Positions 8,137 through 17,446 of a DNA stretch of 33,059 bases are shown piece by piece. The position numbers were made by a program, and so were the translations under genes. Positions within the stretch are counted from its first letter, which is position 1. Each line of letters begins with the position of its first letter. The notes beneath the pieces were generated by a model, which saw only the letters and a program-made list of their open reading frames with translations, had not been told where the DNA came from and did not search any database. Source of the stretch: a virus; IMG/VR virus record IMGVR_UViG_3300037339_000488, positions 1 through 33,059 of that record; one strand, written 5' to 3'.

Positions 8137-8574
8137 ATGGCACAGACAGCATTCGTCGGCACGACCTACACCGTTGTGCATAGCACCTATACCCTGGAAG
8201 GCATCACGGATGTCAAACTCACCCAGAAAGGTGGGCCGGAGCCGGAAGGCAAAGAGACCACCGCTGCCGGCCTGTCCGTCTACACCTACATTCCCGATCC
8301 GCTCGGCGTCAAGGGTGCGGGCACGGTGAGCCTGACCGTGACCTGTTGGGATTCCAGCGCCAGCTACGGCGATAACAAATGCAGCAAGATTCCGTTCAAC
8401 ACGGCGGCGGTCACGACGTTTGCCATGCAGCCGGCGACGACGAACGCGAACGAGTGGGCGCACGCCACACTGGAGTTGACGCAGCGCGTGACGACGATCC
8501 CGTATGATGGCCTGGCGTCTGTGGTTTTGACCTTCGAGGGCAACGGGGTTGGCACTTGGGATTCGCCGGCATAA
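8137..8574 (+). CDS. Major tail (tube) protein paralogue, copy 2
   Basis: This protein has the same length (145 residues) as its neighbour and starts 12 bases after it with a GAGGAG ribosome site. The shared core TxKG(R/G)P, then DPLGxKG, then alternating strands supports a tandem gene duplication of a tube protein. The C-terminus (VLTFEGNGVGTWDSPA) has no membrane or enzymatic motif. A lambda gpV-like role in the tail tube is inferred from position. Together with copy 1 the tube may be made of two chain types. Confidence 0.7.
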   Translation: MAQTAFVGTTYTVVHSTYTLEGITDVKLTQKGGPEPEGKETTAAGLSVYTYIPDPLGVKGAGTVSLTVTCWDSSASYGDNKCSKIPFNTAAVTTFAMQPATTNANEWAHATLELTQRVTTIPYDGLASVVLTFEGNGVGTWDSPA

Positions 8575-8583
8575 GGGGGAGCG

Positions 8584-8850
8584 ATGCGCTATGACAACGG
8601 TAAGGATTGGGTAGAGATCACCGGGGTGGCGACGCGGCCGATGCGCGAGCTGCTGATCCTGGATAGCGGACTGTCTGAAGCTCACAAATTCATGCTGCTG
8701 TATACCACCGATGCCCACTTCACGACGGCGGAAGGCGAGGTTGTGGACTGGCGCGTTGACGTGCTGGGCCTGACCGTGCAGCAGTGGGACTGGTGGAAGA
8801 CGCGCATGTGGGCAGCGGCACGCGACGAGAAAATCGGCCCGGAAGCCTAA
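8584..8850 (+). CDS. Tail assembly chaperone, short (G-like) form
   Basis: This 88-residue protein has a GGGGGAG ribosome site. It contains WVEITGVATRPMRELLILDSGL and LGLTVQQWDWWKTRMWAAARDEK. It lies between tail tube and tape measure, where almost all long-tailed phages encode a chaperone that coats the tape measure during assembly. It ends at TAA (8848-8850) while an overlapping frame, shifted by -1, continues to 9041. That is the lambda G/GT arrangement. Confidence 0.75.
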   Translation: MRYDNGKDWVEITGVATRPMRELLILDSGLSEAHKFMLLYTTDAHFTTAEGEVVDWRVDVLGLTVQQWDWWKTRMWAAARDEKIGPEA

Positions 8851-9041
8851 AGGCGCTGTACGCTGCGATGCAAGGCTGGCAAACTACAGCGCCTTCCGAT
8901 GCCGTGAAGGCTTTTGAGCGGTACAAGTTCGTCAACGGTCACGCTGGCTGGACGTACCGCGATTATGACGAGGCCGCGGCCAGTGACATTCTACTCGACA
9001 AAGATTTTACCGCCATGCTCCAGCCGGTAGGCAAGGGCTAA
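8841..9041 (+). CDS. Tail assembly chaperone extension (T part), reached by -1 frameshift
   Basis: This frame is -1 relative to the upstream chaperone. It has no good start with a ribosome site near the overlap (GTG 8784 and ATG 8868 are poorly placed). The best slip site is the proline codon CCG at 8839-8841, which can re-pair on CCC (8838-8840) within CGGCCCG. A second, weaker candidate is around GAGAAAA (8827-8833). A slip at CCG would give a fusion of about 152 residues, continuing GSLKALYAAMQGWQTT. The extension ends one base before the tape-measure start. Known function: the long form bridges chaperone coat and tube subunits. Confidence 0.65.
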   Translation, partial: GSLKALYAAMQGWQTTAPSDAVKAFERYKFVNGHAGWTYRDYDEAAASDILLDKDFTAMLQPVGKG

Positions 9042-9042
9042 G

Positions 9043-10746
9043 ATGCCAGATACCAACATCAACCTGAAAGCCAAAGATGACGCGTCGGCGGCCTTGCAGA
9101 GCGCGACTGAGCATCTCAAGGAGTTGCGCGTCAAGATCGACGACTTGCGCGGCAAGGGTGATCTTAGCGTCCTGGACACGAAGAACATCAACGCCATGAC
9201 GCGCGAGGCCGGTGCTTTGGAGCGCGGCCTGGGCAATGTTTCGACGCAAGCGCGCGGGGCGGCTTCGGCGTTAGGCGGCATTGTGCCGGTCATCGATGTC
9301 ATGGACATTGCTGGTTTTGCAATGGATGTCGGCAAGGCGTTTGTCACCCTAGGGCAGATGGGTGAGGAAAGCGCCCAGCTCGATCAGAAATTCCAGGCGG
9401 TTTCAGGCAGTGCGGGCGCGGCGCGCAATAATTTTCAGGCGATGGATGAGGCAGTAGGCGGCTGGCTGACGCGCGACGCCAAGATGGAAACGAGCATCCG
9501 CATCATGTCGCTGGGCCTGGCCGACTCCGCGAAAGAAGCGGGCGAGTTGGCGCGTCAAGCGATCCTGCTAGGCGACTCGACGCAAACGTCGGAACAGCGT
9601 ATCGAGTCATTTACAAAAATGCTGGCGACGGGGCAGACACGCGGCTTAGCTTCGTTCGGCATCAGCATCATTGATGTCAAGGATCGCGTCGCTGAACTCA
9701 CCGCGGCAGATGAGACGCTATCTACGACGCTGGCGACGCAGCAAGCCATCATGGAAGCGGCGGCGAATCGGGCGCAGGTATTGGGCGATTACATGCCGGT
9801 TACGGCGACGCAGGAAATGGCGAATGCGACCGCTGATTTGAAAGACTCATTGGGTGATATTGCCGCAGAACCGTATATCGTATCGGTCAAGTTCCTGACG
9901 GAAGGTCTGGAGAATCTGCAAAGCCTGTTGAATCGCACGAGCAACGACCCGGCCCAACAGCTACAGGGCATTGACAAGCAAATCGAGAATGCCAAAAAGG
10001 AACTTGAGGGGCGCAAAGCAGCCACCGGGATGGGTATTTTGGGCGGCCTTTTCAACCAAAAAGCATCCGATGAGGAACTGGCAAAGTATCAAGAAATCAT
10101 CGACGGCCTGGTTGCCAAACAGCAATACCTGAAGGGCGTTACGTCAGAATCCGGCGACGCTGGGGTCGCGGGGTTGGATCGGCAATCAGCGTCCGCGGTG
10201 TTGCTGAAAGACAACCTGCAAGCCGTCGAGGATCAATACTTAGCCCTCGAAGAAGCGACTAAAGGCGAGCCTGTGGCTGAGAAACCAGAAGACGCCAAGA
10301 CCACCAAAGTTGACGCGGCGGGACTGGTGAAAAATCTGCAAAAGGGTTTGTTCGCGCCGGAGGTCATCGGTGCGATCGATGTCGACAAGTTGGCCTCTGA
10401 GCCTGGCATGGCGGGACTAGCGCGCAAATCATTTGAGGCTTTTAGCATTGCGCTCCAGGCGAATAAGGGCAAAACCAACGTGGCCGATATGCTACTGGGC
10501 ATGGAAGCCAATGAGAAAGGTGTAACGCCGGCAGACACGGCAGCCGCGAAGGCCGTTAATACGCTGGCCGCGGCCATTGAAGCGCAGGTGGTGGGTAAGG
10601 ACTTTGTGGGCAAGATGATCGGCTACGGTGAGACAGTATGGGGCTACGCTGAACAGGGCATGATCAACAAGGCCAAAGGCTCAACGGCTTTCCAGGCCGC
10701 GATTGATGCGATGGTGGCGGCCTCGATTGCCGGCGCGCTGCAATAG
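9043..10746 (+). CDS. Tail tape measure protein
   Basis: This 567-residue, mainly helical protein starts right after the chaperone. The N-terminus (INLKAKDDASAALQSATEHLKEL) is the usual tape-measure opening with coiled coil. A hydrophobic glycine-rich stretch occurs around 85-125 (ALGGIVPVIDVMDIAGFAMDVGKAF). A long helical region follows, then a C-terminal part with Ala-rich helices. Its length is short for the family. With the known relation of about 1.5 angstrom per residue, the tail would be near 85 nm. It sets tail length and is delivered with the DNA on infection. Confidence 0.85.
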   Translation: MPDTNINLKAKDDASAALQSATEHLKELRVKIDDLRGKGDLSVLDTKNINAMTREAGALERGLGNVSTQARGAASALGGIVPVIDVMDIAGFAMDVGKAFVTLGQMGEESAQLDQKFQAVSGSAGAARNNFQAMDEAVGGWLTRDAKMETSIRIMSLGLADSAKEAGELARQAILLGDSTQTSEQRIESFTKMLATGQTRGLASFGISIIDVKDRVAELTAADETLSTTLATQQAIMEAAANRAQVLGDYMPVTATQEMANATADLKDSLGDIAAEPYIVSVKFLTEGLENLQSLLNRTSNDPAQQLQGIDKQIENAKKELEGRKAATGMGILGGLFNQKASDEELAKYQEIIDGLVAKQQYLKGVTSESGDAGVAGLDRQSASAVLLKDNLQAVEDQYLALEEATKGEPVAEKPEDAKTTKVDAAGLVKNLQKGLFAPEVIGAIDVDKLASEPGMAGLARKSFEAFSIALQANKGKTNVADMLLGMEANEKGVTPADTAAAKAVNTLAAAIEAQVVGKDFVGKMIGYGETVWGYAEQGMINKAKGSTAFQAAIDAMVAASIAGALQ

Positions 10747-10757
10747 GTGGGGATGAC

Positions 10758-11159
10758 ATGGCGTTGAATTGGAAGAATGGCGGTTCCTGGGAAGCCATTA
10801 CGGACACGGCAATCTGCGCGACCTATGGCGGCACCTATCACCTGGAGTATCCGCCGGCGCAGGAAGTCGCGATTGACGGCACGCAAGCCGCAGCGACGGG
10901 CAAGCCGCGCATCATCATCATTGCGCCCTGGATGACGGACACCGGCATGGGCTTTTGGCGCGATCGCCTGGGCAGCGCGACCGCACGCACCGCCGCGATC
11001 AGTATCGAGGCTTGGGACCCCCAGACTGGCACCGCGACCAAATGGGCCGGCACCTTGCAGCGCCCTAAGTTTGAGGGCGTCAGTGTCGGCTCGTCAGCCG
11101 AGCGGACGATCTACCGCAATGTACGCATCGAGATTTGGGAATGTAGCGCGACCTCATAG
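10758..11159 (+). CDS. Small tail protein after the tape measure
   Basis: This 133-residue beta-rich protein has a GGTGGGG ribosome site. It contains IIIIAPWMTDTGMGFWRDRLG and ends in an antiparallel pair (TIYRNVRIEIWECSA). Its position between tape measure and hub suggests a distal tail or adaptor protein. No named family is recognised. The final strands resemble closing strands of tail adaptor domains, but this is only an inference. Confidence 0.6.
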   Translation: MALNWKNGGSWEAITDTAICATYGGTYHLEYPPAQEVAIDGTQAAATGKPRIIIIAPWMTDTGMGFWRDRLGSATARTAAISIEAWDPQTGTATKWAGTLQRPKFEGVSVGSSAERTIYRNVRIEIWECSATS

Positions 11160-11167
11160 GGGGCGGC

Positions 11168-11446
11168 ATGGAATCGATCAAAACGGGAGATGTGATTAAG
11201 ATAACGTTGGCAACGACAGGCCAAAAATGCCAGGTTTGCGTGGGCGCAGAAACGTTCCCAGGCATCACTGGCATAACCATCACGGCGAAGGTTGGAGAGA
11301 TTACGCGCCTGAGTCTGGACGCGTTTTACCCATTTCCGCCCGTTATCAGACCAGATGGCGAAATAGCCCGTGAGACATTCGAGGGCTATTTTGTCAGCCG
11401 TGAAGATTGGGAATTGTTTGACGCGTGGCGCAAGCGAGACGAGTAG
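11168..11446 (+). CDS. Small unknown protein in tail operon
   Basis: This 92-residue protein starts at an ATG preceded by GGGGGCGGC. It begins with a beta barrel-like stretch (GDVIKITLATTGQKCQVCVGAETFPGI) and ends with an acidic/aromatic helix (SREDWELFDAWRKRDE). Two cysteines (CQVC) could bind a metal, but no second pair is present. It ends one base before the next gene's start, so it is in the tail operon. Function is not recognisable. Confidence 0.55.
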   Translation: MESIKTGDVIKITLATTGQKCQVCVGAETFPGITGITITAKVGEITRLSLDAFYPFPPVIRPDGEIARETFEGYFVSREDWELFDAWRKRDE

Positions 11447-11447
11447 C

Positions 11448-14057
11448 ATGGGCCTGTCAGCGACCGAAATCGCGAATAGCACCGCCGGCCAGTATGATGT
11501 TGAGCTGCGCTTTTACGGCGGGCTGACCTACTCCGCGCTGACCCTCGCCACGTATGTCGCCGGCGCGATTGACCCATCCACCGCCGCGTGGACAAACATC
11601 ACCGCGCGCGTCAACGACGCCGGCAGCATGACGTATGAGCGCGCCGGCAACTCGTTACGCTTCAGCGCCAATCTGGCCGGCACACAGTACGCGTCTACCT
11701 ATTTCGGCCCCGGGCAAGCGATCCTCTGTCTACGGCGCATCCTGGTCGCGGGCGTGCAAACCGTGCCGGCTTCGGGCACCTGGGAGTTGTGGTGGCTGGG
11801 CCAGGTGACGAGCGGCGGCATGAATGATGACTACAAGCACGGCGGCGCCTGGACACGCACCATCGGTGGGCTGGATTCCATGCTGCAAGCATCCACCGCG
11901 CCGCGCCTGACGGCGGGCCGCATCAACCTGATGGCCGACGCCAGCGTCACAGCTTCGTCAACGCTGATCAATGCCGCACTGGAGGCGGGCAGCGGTGAGT
12001 TCGTCGGCACGCTGGTGACGGTGCCAGCCAGCAACACCATCGACGGCAACCTCAATACATTGTGGATTAGCAATGATGTGCCATCGGTAACGCCAATTGC
12101 TGGCGGTACCGCGATGATTCAAAAGGTGTTCTGCAAGCCGTTGACGGGCTACGATCAGGCTAAGCTATGGTGGATCGAGTTGCAGGGCGATTTTGCCGCT
12201 GGTGATTGGTATCTGCAATCTTCAGCCGGCTTGTATTTATACTTCAGCGCGGGCGAACAGGGCGAGCAGGTGCGCGCCGCGCACGCGGGCGGTAAGAATG
12301 TCATCATCGCTGCCTCGGCCAGCGACTTCCAGGCTTACACGGGCGGGGCACAGCAGGGCGCGGTCGTCTTCGATGCGAAAATCTGCGCGGCGCAAGGCAC
12401 TACCTTTGACTGTCTTTACAGCGGGCGTAATGGCACTTTTACGCTCAACCCTACAGCCGATTGGGTTTTGATCTTCCAGCGGGCGGGCGTCACGCCACCC
12501 ACGACCGTCAAGGCGACCATCGTCTGGAATCAGGACGGGGCGGCGGTGAGCATCCCGTACACCGAAATCTGGACGGGCGGCGCGATTGACGTGTCGGACG
12601 ACCTCTGTCCGCCCGGCTCCGGCATTCGCATCCGCACAGCGCAGGATGGCGGCGCGGCGGCCGACTATGAGATCACGGACTTGATGTTTCCCGGTGTTGA
12701 TCATACGGGCGTTTCGGAAGAATGGCTGCTCTACACGCTCGGCGCGCAGACGGCGGCGTTGGACGGGGCAGTGAGCGCTGGCGCAACGACAGTCACGCTG
12801 TCCAGCACCCTGGGCTTGCTTGATAGCGGAACGGCGATCTGCGCGGCGGACACGTTCACCTATACCGGCCGCACACCGACTACGCTAACCGGCGTTAGCG
12901 GCATTAGCAATCATGCCAACGGCACGGCGGTGCATCAGGTGATTGGCGGCGTCACTCAGTTAGGCTGGCCGTGCAATAAGCTGGAATTGCTGCGACCTGC
13001 CAACGCGGCGCTACCGGGCATCACGGCCGGGCGCGTTTACCTGCTGACTTCCAACGCCACGCCGCCGAAGACGCCAGCCGAAGCAGACTGGGAGTTGGAT
13101 TATGATGGCAGTGTGATCACACTCTATGCGCCGAACACGCTAGATGAAGTCTACGATTACGGCCGCGCCTTGACTGGCCCGGATGGCGGCCCGCGCTGGA
13201 CACAATATGTGCTGGTCGTATTCGATGCCATGACAAGCGGCGCGCGCGCGCGCATGAATGAGGTACGTCTCTACCTGGCGCAGACGCAGATCAACGGCTC
13301 GGCTGAGGGGGACATCGGCAGCACGACCGCCTGTGGTCTGGCGCAATACATCGTCAATCTGGCTGGCGTCACGACCGCGCTGTCGCGCGGCACTTCGTTA
13401 GACTTCGGCCCGTTCATCGGTGAGCACGCAACGGCGGTGGCGCCCTACCCACAGGTGCTCGACGACTTGGGACGTATCACCGGCTGCGTCATGGATTGGG
13501 GGCTGGCTGGCGTGCCGACCTGGTGGGCGGATATGTGGTGGCCGATAACGATGGGCGACACGCAATACGAAGCGCGTGCCCTGCTCGATGCGATCTATTT
13601 GCGCGGGCAGGCGCAATACAGCGGCCGCAAACCGAATGAGGTAGGCGTCAAGGTTCACGCGCGCACGCCGGACGGCTTGCACGAATACACGGCACAATTC
13701 CCACCGACCATGACCGCCGCGATGCAACGGATCGAGCTTGATGATCTGGTCGCGACCGGCCCTGATACAGTCACCGCCCTGGCGCAGACGATGTATTACA
13801 AGTCCGGTCTCCACTACACCGTCGGCCCCCAGGAGTTGACCTTCACGTTGAAGGGACCGGGCGAATGGTTGCGCCCTGAGCAATGGCTGAAACTTGCCAG
13901 CCTGAACAGCACCGGCGCAACGATCACTAACACGGAACTGGCTTCGCATTTCGACAATGTGAGCTGGCTGACGGAGAGCGTCACCTGGGAGTGGGGCCGC
14001 GCAGACGCTTTCCGCACCTGGAAGGCGACAGTCAAATGTAGGCGGTATTGGCGATGA
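11448..14057 (+). CDS. Tail hub / tip protein with discoidin-like insert
   Basis: An earlier in-frame start at 11370 would overlap the previous gene. The ATG at 11448 directly after its stop is preferred and gives 869 residues. Residues 1-150 (VELRFYGGLTYSAL, ITARVNDAGSMTYERAG, WELWWLGQVTSGG) look like a hub/baseplate N-terminal domain. Around 165-230 the pattern ASVTASSTLI, then NTIDGNLNTLWISND, fits a discoidin (F5/8 type C)-like carbohydrate-binding fold. The C-terminal 150 residues (RKPNEVGVKVHARTPDGLHEY, LTFTLKGPGEWLRPEQWLKL, RTWKATVKCRRYWR) resemble hub domains of siphovirus tail tips. It ends in an ATGA overlap with the fibre gene. Confidence 0.7.
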   Translation: MGLSATEIANSTAGQYDVELRFYGGLTYSALTLATYVAGAIDPSTAAWTNITARVNDAGSMTYERAGNSLRFSANLAGTQYASTYFGPGQAILCLRRILVAGVQTVPASGTWELWWLGQVTSGGMNDDYKHGGAWTRTIGGLDSMLQASTAPRLTAGRINLMADASVTASSTLINAALEAGSGEFVGTLVTVPASNTIDGNLNTLWISNDVPSVTPIAGGTAMIQKVFCKPLTGYDQAKLWWIELQGDFAAGDWYLQSSAGLYLYFSAGEQGEQVRAAHAGGKNVIIAASASDFQAYTGGAQQGAVVFDAKICAAQGTTFDCLYSGRNGTFTLNPTADWVLIFQRAGVTPPTTVKATIVWNQDGAAVSIPYTEIWTGGAIDVSDDLCPPGSGIRIRTAQDGGAAADYEITDLMFPGVDHTGVSEEWLLYTLGAQTAALDGAVSAGATTVTLSSTLGLLDSGTAICAADTFTYTGRTPTTLTGVSGISNHANGTAVHQVIGGVTQLGWPCNKLELLRPANAALPGITAGRVYLLTSNATPPKTPAEADWELDYDGSVITLYAPNTLDEVYDYGRALTGPDGGPRWTQYVLVVFDAMTSGARARMNEVRLYLAQTQINGSAEGDIGSTTACGLAQYIVNLAGVTTALSRGTSLDFGPFIGEHATAVAPYPQVLDDLGRITGCVMDWGLAGVPTWWADMWWPITMGDTQYEARALLDAIYLRGQAQYSGRKPNEVGVKVHARTPDGLHEYTAQFPPTMTAAMQRIELDDLVATGPDTVTALAQTMYYKSGLHYTVGPQELTFTLKGPGEWLRPEQWLKLASLNSTGATITNTELASHFDNVSWLTESVTWEWGRADAFRTWKATVKCRRYWR

Positions 14058-17000
14058 CGAACAAGATAAAGGGTCTACTCGATGCGCGTTACGGCTTGCG
14101 GCCGCAGCGCCTGCACGCCACGGTGACAGCCGCGCCACTGGTGGCGGGCCGCTCGGCGGGCTACGTCACGGCGACAGTGGGCGGCGTCGGCGGCGTGCGC
14201 GTCAACGTTGACCCGGATCTCCGGACACCGTTGACGGTGGGTGATACCCTGGTGGTGCAGGGCACGGGCACGGCGGCGGCGATGGAGTACTGGGCGGACG
14301 GCCGCATCGCGGGCGCGCGCGCGGATAGCGATGTTTACCAGTTTCCCACCGGCGGCACGGCGGGCGGTACGACCATGGGCGCGGGCGACATCCTGCTGGG
14401 CAGCACGCTGGCCGACTGGTCAAACTGGTGGTATCAGTTTGAGTTGGGGCGCTGGCAGATCCGCAAGGGCACGCTGATGCACGGGGCGATTGGCGACCTG
14501 AACGGCCTCTACGGCTATGCCACGTCAACCTATGGCAGCGCGTTCGGCCAATACAGCGCCGGGCAAGTCAACATCACGACCGATCCGACGAACGGCTTCC
14601 GCATCCGCAATTACACCACGCCGGTCTTCCAGGCTGATACAAGCGGCGTCGTCTGGGCGCTGAGCACCTTCCGCGCCGGCACGGGCGACGACATGGTGGG
14701 TATGTCTGCCACCGATGGCACCTGGCGCTTGTACGCCGGCAGCGCGACGCCGGCCCTCGCGCCGTTTCGCGTGGACAAAGACGGCAATGTCGTAGCGACG
14801 GCAGCGACGCTCGGCAAGTGGACGATAGACGCCACTTCAATTTTTACCGGGACGGAAGATCACAGCGGCTACACCGCTAACGCCGGGGACATCACGCTCT
14901 ACTCCGATGGCACGGACGCCAGCATTCACGCCAAGAATTTCTACATCGATGCCAGCGGCAATTTGACTGCGACCTCAGCGACGATCACGGGCACGATCAA
15001 CGCCACGGCGGGCTACTTTGGCGACGGCGCAACGCGCGTCACCATCGAGGCGGCGGGCATCAACGTAGGCAACACCGGCAGCATCCGGGGCGGACGCACG
15101 GCCTGGGATACCGGCACTGGCTTCTGGCTTGGCTACTACAGCAGCTGTTATCGGTTCGCGATTGGCGTGCCAAGCGGGCGGGAGATGGTTTTCGATGGCG
15201 TCAACCTGACGCTCAACGGTGCGCTCGTGACGCAGCTTTACCAGGGCAGCGAGCCGTCGATCTTCGGCTGGCAATGCACCTGCGTTTTCTCGGCTACGGA
15301 CCTCGACACCGTAGCCTGGACTTCCGGCACGTTTACGCTTTCCGATGGCACGGCCTACAGCATCGACGCCGGCAATACCGGCAACATGGCCGCGCGCAAT
15401 TACATCTACCTGGATAAAGCCGTCTCGACTACGGTGCTCCAGAAGACCACCACAGCCAGCACGGCGGTCGGCTCGGGCAAGGTGCTGATCGCCACGGCTA
15501 TCAACTCCACGACCGAGGCGCTGTGGCAGGTTTTCAGCGGGACGGGGGGCGTCCAGATCGGCGGCGGGAGCATCGAGCAGCGCAGCATCACGGCCTCGGA
15601 GATTGCAACCGGCACGCTCACGGCGAACGAGATCGCGGCGAATACGATCACGGCGGGGCAGATCGCGGCGGGCACGATCACGACCACGCAGATTGCTGCG
15701 AATACCATCGTCGCCGGTAACATCGCAGGTAGCACAATCACTGGTGCCAAGATCGCGGCGGGCACGCTGACGGCGGGCCTGCTGTCTGTAACGGCGGGCG
15801 GCGCTAACCTGCTGTTGAATAGCACGTTTCAAATGGACACGAACGCGGATGGTGTCGCAGACAATTGGGGTTTATACAACGGCTCGCCAGCGTTAGAACC
15901 TATGACATATTACATTCCCGCTACGGGCGGTGTTGACAATCGCGCCTTTCAGCGTGTCGCCTGGCTCGTGCTCAACACGACGACGAAGGGCATTTATACA
16001 AACAGTGACTTTGCCCCCGGCGGCGTGCATGGCAGTTGGTTGCCATATACAGCCTACATCGTTTCCTTCTATGCTCAGATGCCCTCGATGACTGGCGCGG
16101 GCTTCCCGACGATGGCGCTGGCCTGGAACACCGCGCCGGCAACGACAGACACGATTGCTAATCCGACGTTGACAACGACCTGGCAGCGTTATGTCTTCCG
16201 CATTACTTGGGGCGCGAGTGTTGAAACCAAGGGCGGCCTAAACATTTCGATTGCGGGCGCTTGGTCGGTGCATGGCGTGCTCGACATCGATCATGTGCAA
16301 GTCGAGAAGGCCGACACACCCTCGGCCTGGAAGCCGTTCGCCTCGGAGTTGGAGCCGGGCAGCGTGACGGCAGACAAGATCTACGTTACATCCCTGAGCG
16401 CGATCAAGGCCGATCTGGGCAGCATCACAGCGGGAACGATCACAGGCGGCACGATTCGCACCGCTGCCAGCGGCGCGCGGATTGAACTGAGCACAACCAA
16501 ACTGTTCGGCACAAATGGCACGACGGAACAATTTTACGCCACGGCTACAGACGGCAAGCTGTATGCGGGTGGGGGGAACGTCGTCATTGACGCCAACTAT
16601 ATCACTGTCACTGGTGGCACATCCGAAAGCGCCACGACTGGCTACGCTCTTTCAGATGGCACAGACAAATACGGATTGATTATCGGCTGGCAAGGCACAA
16701 CCACGCGTTATGTGGATATGCGAGCGTATTCTGATGCTTACACCCCATCACTGCGTTTGTTGGCATCGACGGCAAGTAGCAGCGGTAAAACAGCACAGGT
16801 TAGGCTTTCAGCTTACACGACAGGGACGTCGATGGGGCCATCTGAAATCATACTATCGGCCAGTGGCGAATCGACCACTAGCATAGCTCTAACCGGCGAC
16901 ACTGGTATCACTGGTATTGTCAATACGACTGAAGTCTACAAGGTTGACGGTACGCAAGTCGTCTCAAATCGCGTGGTTGACGCTCGAGCTGATGACACAG

Positions 17001-17092
17001 TGAATACCTCAACCTGGGATTCCACCACGGCGGGCGTGCTGGATGCGCTGCGCGACGCCATGATTACGCACGGCCTGATCGCCGCAGCCTAA
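14054..17092 (+). CDS. Tail fibre / receptor-binding protein with TxxxIAxGTI repeats
   Basis: An ATG at 14054 in an ATGA overlap is chosen over the upstream TTG, giving 1,012 residues. The N-terminus (LHATVTAAPLVAGRSAGYVTATVGG, TVGDTLVVQGTG) resembles an OB-like attachment domain. Residues about 510-580 hold short repeats of the form TAxEIAxGTITAxQIAANTI, typical of the gpJ/fibre C-terminal stalk. Residues about 585-770 look like a carbohydrate-binding module (NLLLNSTFQMDTNADGVADNW, LDIDHVQVEKADTPSAWKPF). A second short repeat block (GSITAGTITGGTIRTA) and a beta-rich tip follow. It is probably the main host-recognition protein. Confidence 0.75.
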   Translation: MTNKIKGLLDARYGLRPQRLHATVTAAPLVAGRSAGYVTATVGGVGGVRVNVDPDLRTPLTVGDTLVVQGTGTAAAMEYWADGRIAGARADSDVYQFPTGGTAGGTTMGAGDILLGSTLADWSNWWYQFELGRWQIRKGTLMHGAIGDLNGLYGYATSTYGSAFGQYSAGQVNITTDPTNGFRIRNYTTPVFQADTSGVVWALSTFRAGTGDDMVGMSATDGTWRLYAGSATPALAPFRVDKDGNVVATAATLGKWTIDATSIFTGTEDHSGYTANAGDITLYSDGTDASIHAKNFYIDASGNLTATSATITGTINATAGYFGDGATRVTIEAAGINVGNTGSIRGGRTAWDTGTGFWLGYYSSCYRFAIGVPSGREMVFDGVNLTLNGALVTQLYQGSEPSIFGWQCTCVFSATDLDTVAWTSGTFTLSDGTAYSIDAGNTGNMAARNYIYLDKAVSTTVLQKTTTASTAVGSGKVLIATAINSTTEALWQVFSGTGGVQIGGGSIEQRSITASEIATGTLTANEIAANTITAGQIAAGTITTTQIAANTIVAGNIAGSTITGAKIAAGTLTAGLLSVTAGGANLLLNSTFQMDTNADGVADNWGLYNGSPALEPMTYYIPATGGVDNRAFQRVAWLVLNTTTKGIYTNSDFAPGGVHGSWLPYTAYIVSFYAQMPSMTGAGFPTMALAWNTAPATTDTIANPTLTTTWQRYVFRITWGASVETKGGLNISIAGAWSVHGVLDIDHVQVEKADTPSAWKPFASELEPGSVTADKIYVTSLSAIKADLGSITAGTITGGTIRTAASGARIELSTTKLFGTNGTTEQFYATATDGKLYAGGGNVVIDANYITVTGGTSESATTGYALSDGTDKYGLIIGWQGTTTRYVDMRAYSDAYTPSLRLLASTASSSGKTAQVRLSAYTTGTSMGPSEIILSASGESTTSIALTGDTGITGIVNTTEVYKVDGTQVVSNRVVDARADDTVNTSTWDSTTAGVLDALRDAMITHGLIAAA

Positions 17093-17107
17093 TGAGGAAG
17101 GGGTAAC

Positions 17108-17269
17108 ATGGAAACTGAACCTATCGTCAGCATCAAACCGAACGGGGAAGTCGTGATCGGGCCGGGCTACAACATCGGCCAAATCCTCGAAGCCATCGAG
17201 GTGGCACGGCGCGCCGTGCTGGGCGTTGTGCTGCGACCAGCGGAACCACAAACGCCAGAGCCAGAATGA
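17108..17269 (+). CDS. Small protein after tail fibre
   Basis: This 53-residue protein starts at an ATG preceded by GAGGAAGGGG. The sequence begins METEPIVSIKPNGEVVIGPG, continues into a helix NIGQILEAIEVARRAVLG, and ends Pro/Glu-rich (PQTPEPE). It resembles short proteins coded just after fibre genes, but no function is known to me. It overlaps the following tiny frame by ATGA. Confidence 0.6.
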   Translation: METEPIVSIKPNGEVVIGPGYNIGQILEAIEVARRAVLGVVLRPAEPQTPEPE

Positions 17270-17352
17270 TGCCCGATCCCGAACGAACCTATCTGCTGCT
17301 GGTGCTGCGGAGCGCAAGTTGTTTGTGCGCACTGCATCTGTCAAACAAGTAG
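17266..17352 (+). CDS. Possible 28-residue peptide
   Basis: The ATGATG start overlaps the previous stop. The product begins MMPDPERTYLLLVLRSASC and has one short hydrophobic stretch and three cysteines. It would be the last plus-strand gene before the convergent region. Its size and lack of similarity make this a weak call. Confidence 0.3.
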   Translation: MMPDPERTYLLLVLRSASCLCALHLSNK

Positions 17353-17389
17353 CTGGAGCGCCGGGGAGCTTTACGCCGCTGGAGGGTTG

Positions 17390-17405
17390 GGAGCGCCGGC
17401 GCTCC
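17390..17405. repeat. 16-bp perfect palindrome
   Basis: GGAGCGCCGGCGCTCC is a perfect palindrome at the 3' end of the structural operon. A partial copy (GGAGCGCCGG) lies upstream at 17355-17364. It may be part of a terminator, or an intergenic repeat element of the host genome. Confidence 0.5.
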
Positions 17406-17446
17406 GCTCTGAACGTTCAACATAATTATACTACTTATTGTCAAGC

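Noticed and set aside
13398-14138. Minus-strand frame of 246 codons
   Set aside because: Arg/His-rich shadow opposite the tail hub gene; typical of GC-rich antisense frames.
14975-15832. Minus-strand frame of 285 codons rich in RRD repeats
   Set aside because: Shadow of the TAxEIAxGTI repeats of the fibre gene.
17428-17446. TTGACA and TATAAT on the minus strand as a promoter
   Set aside because: The boxes are only eight bases apart and would drive antisense RNA into the tail operon.
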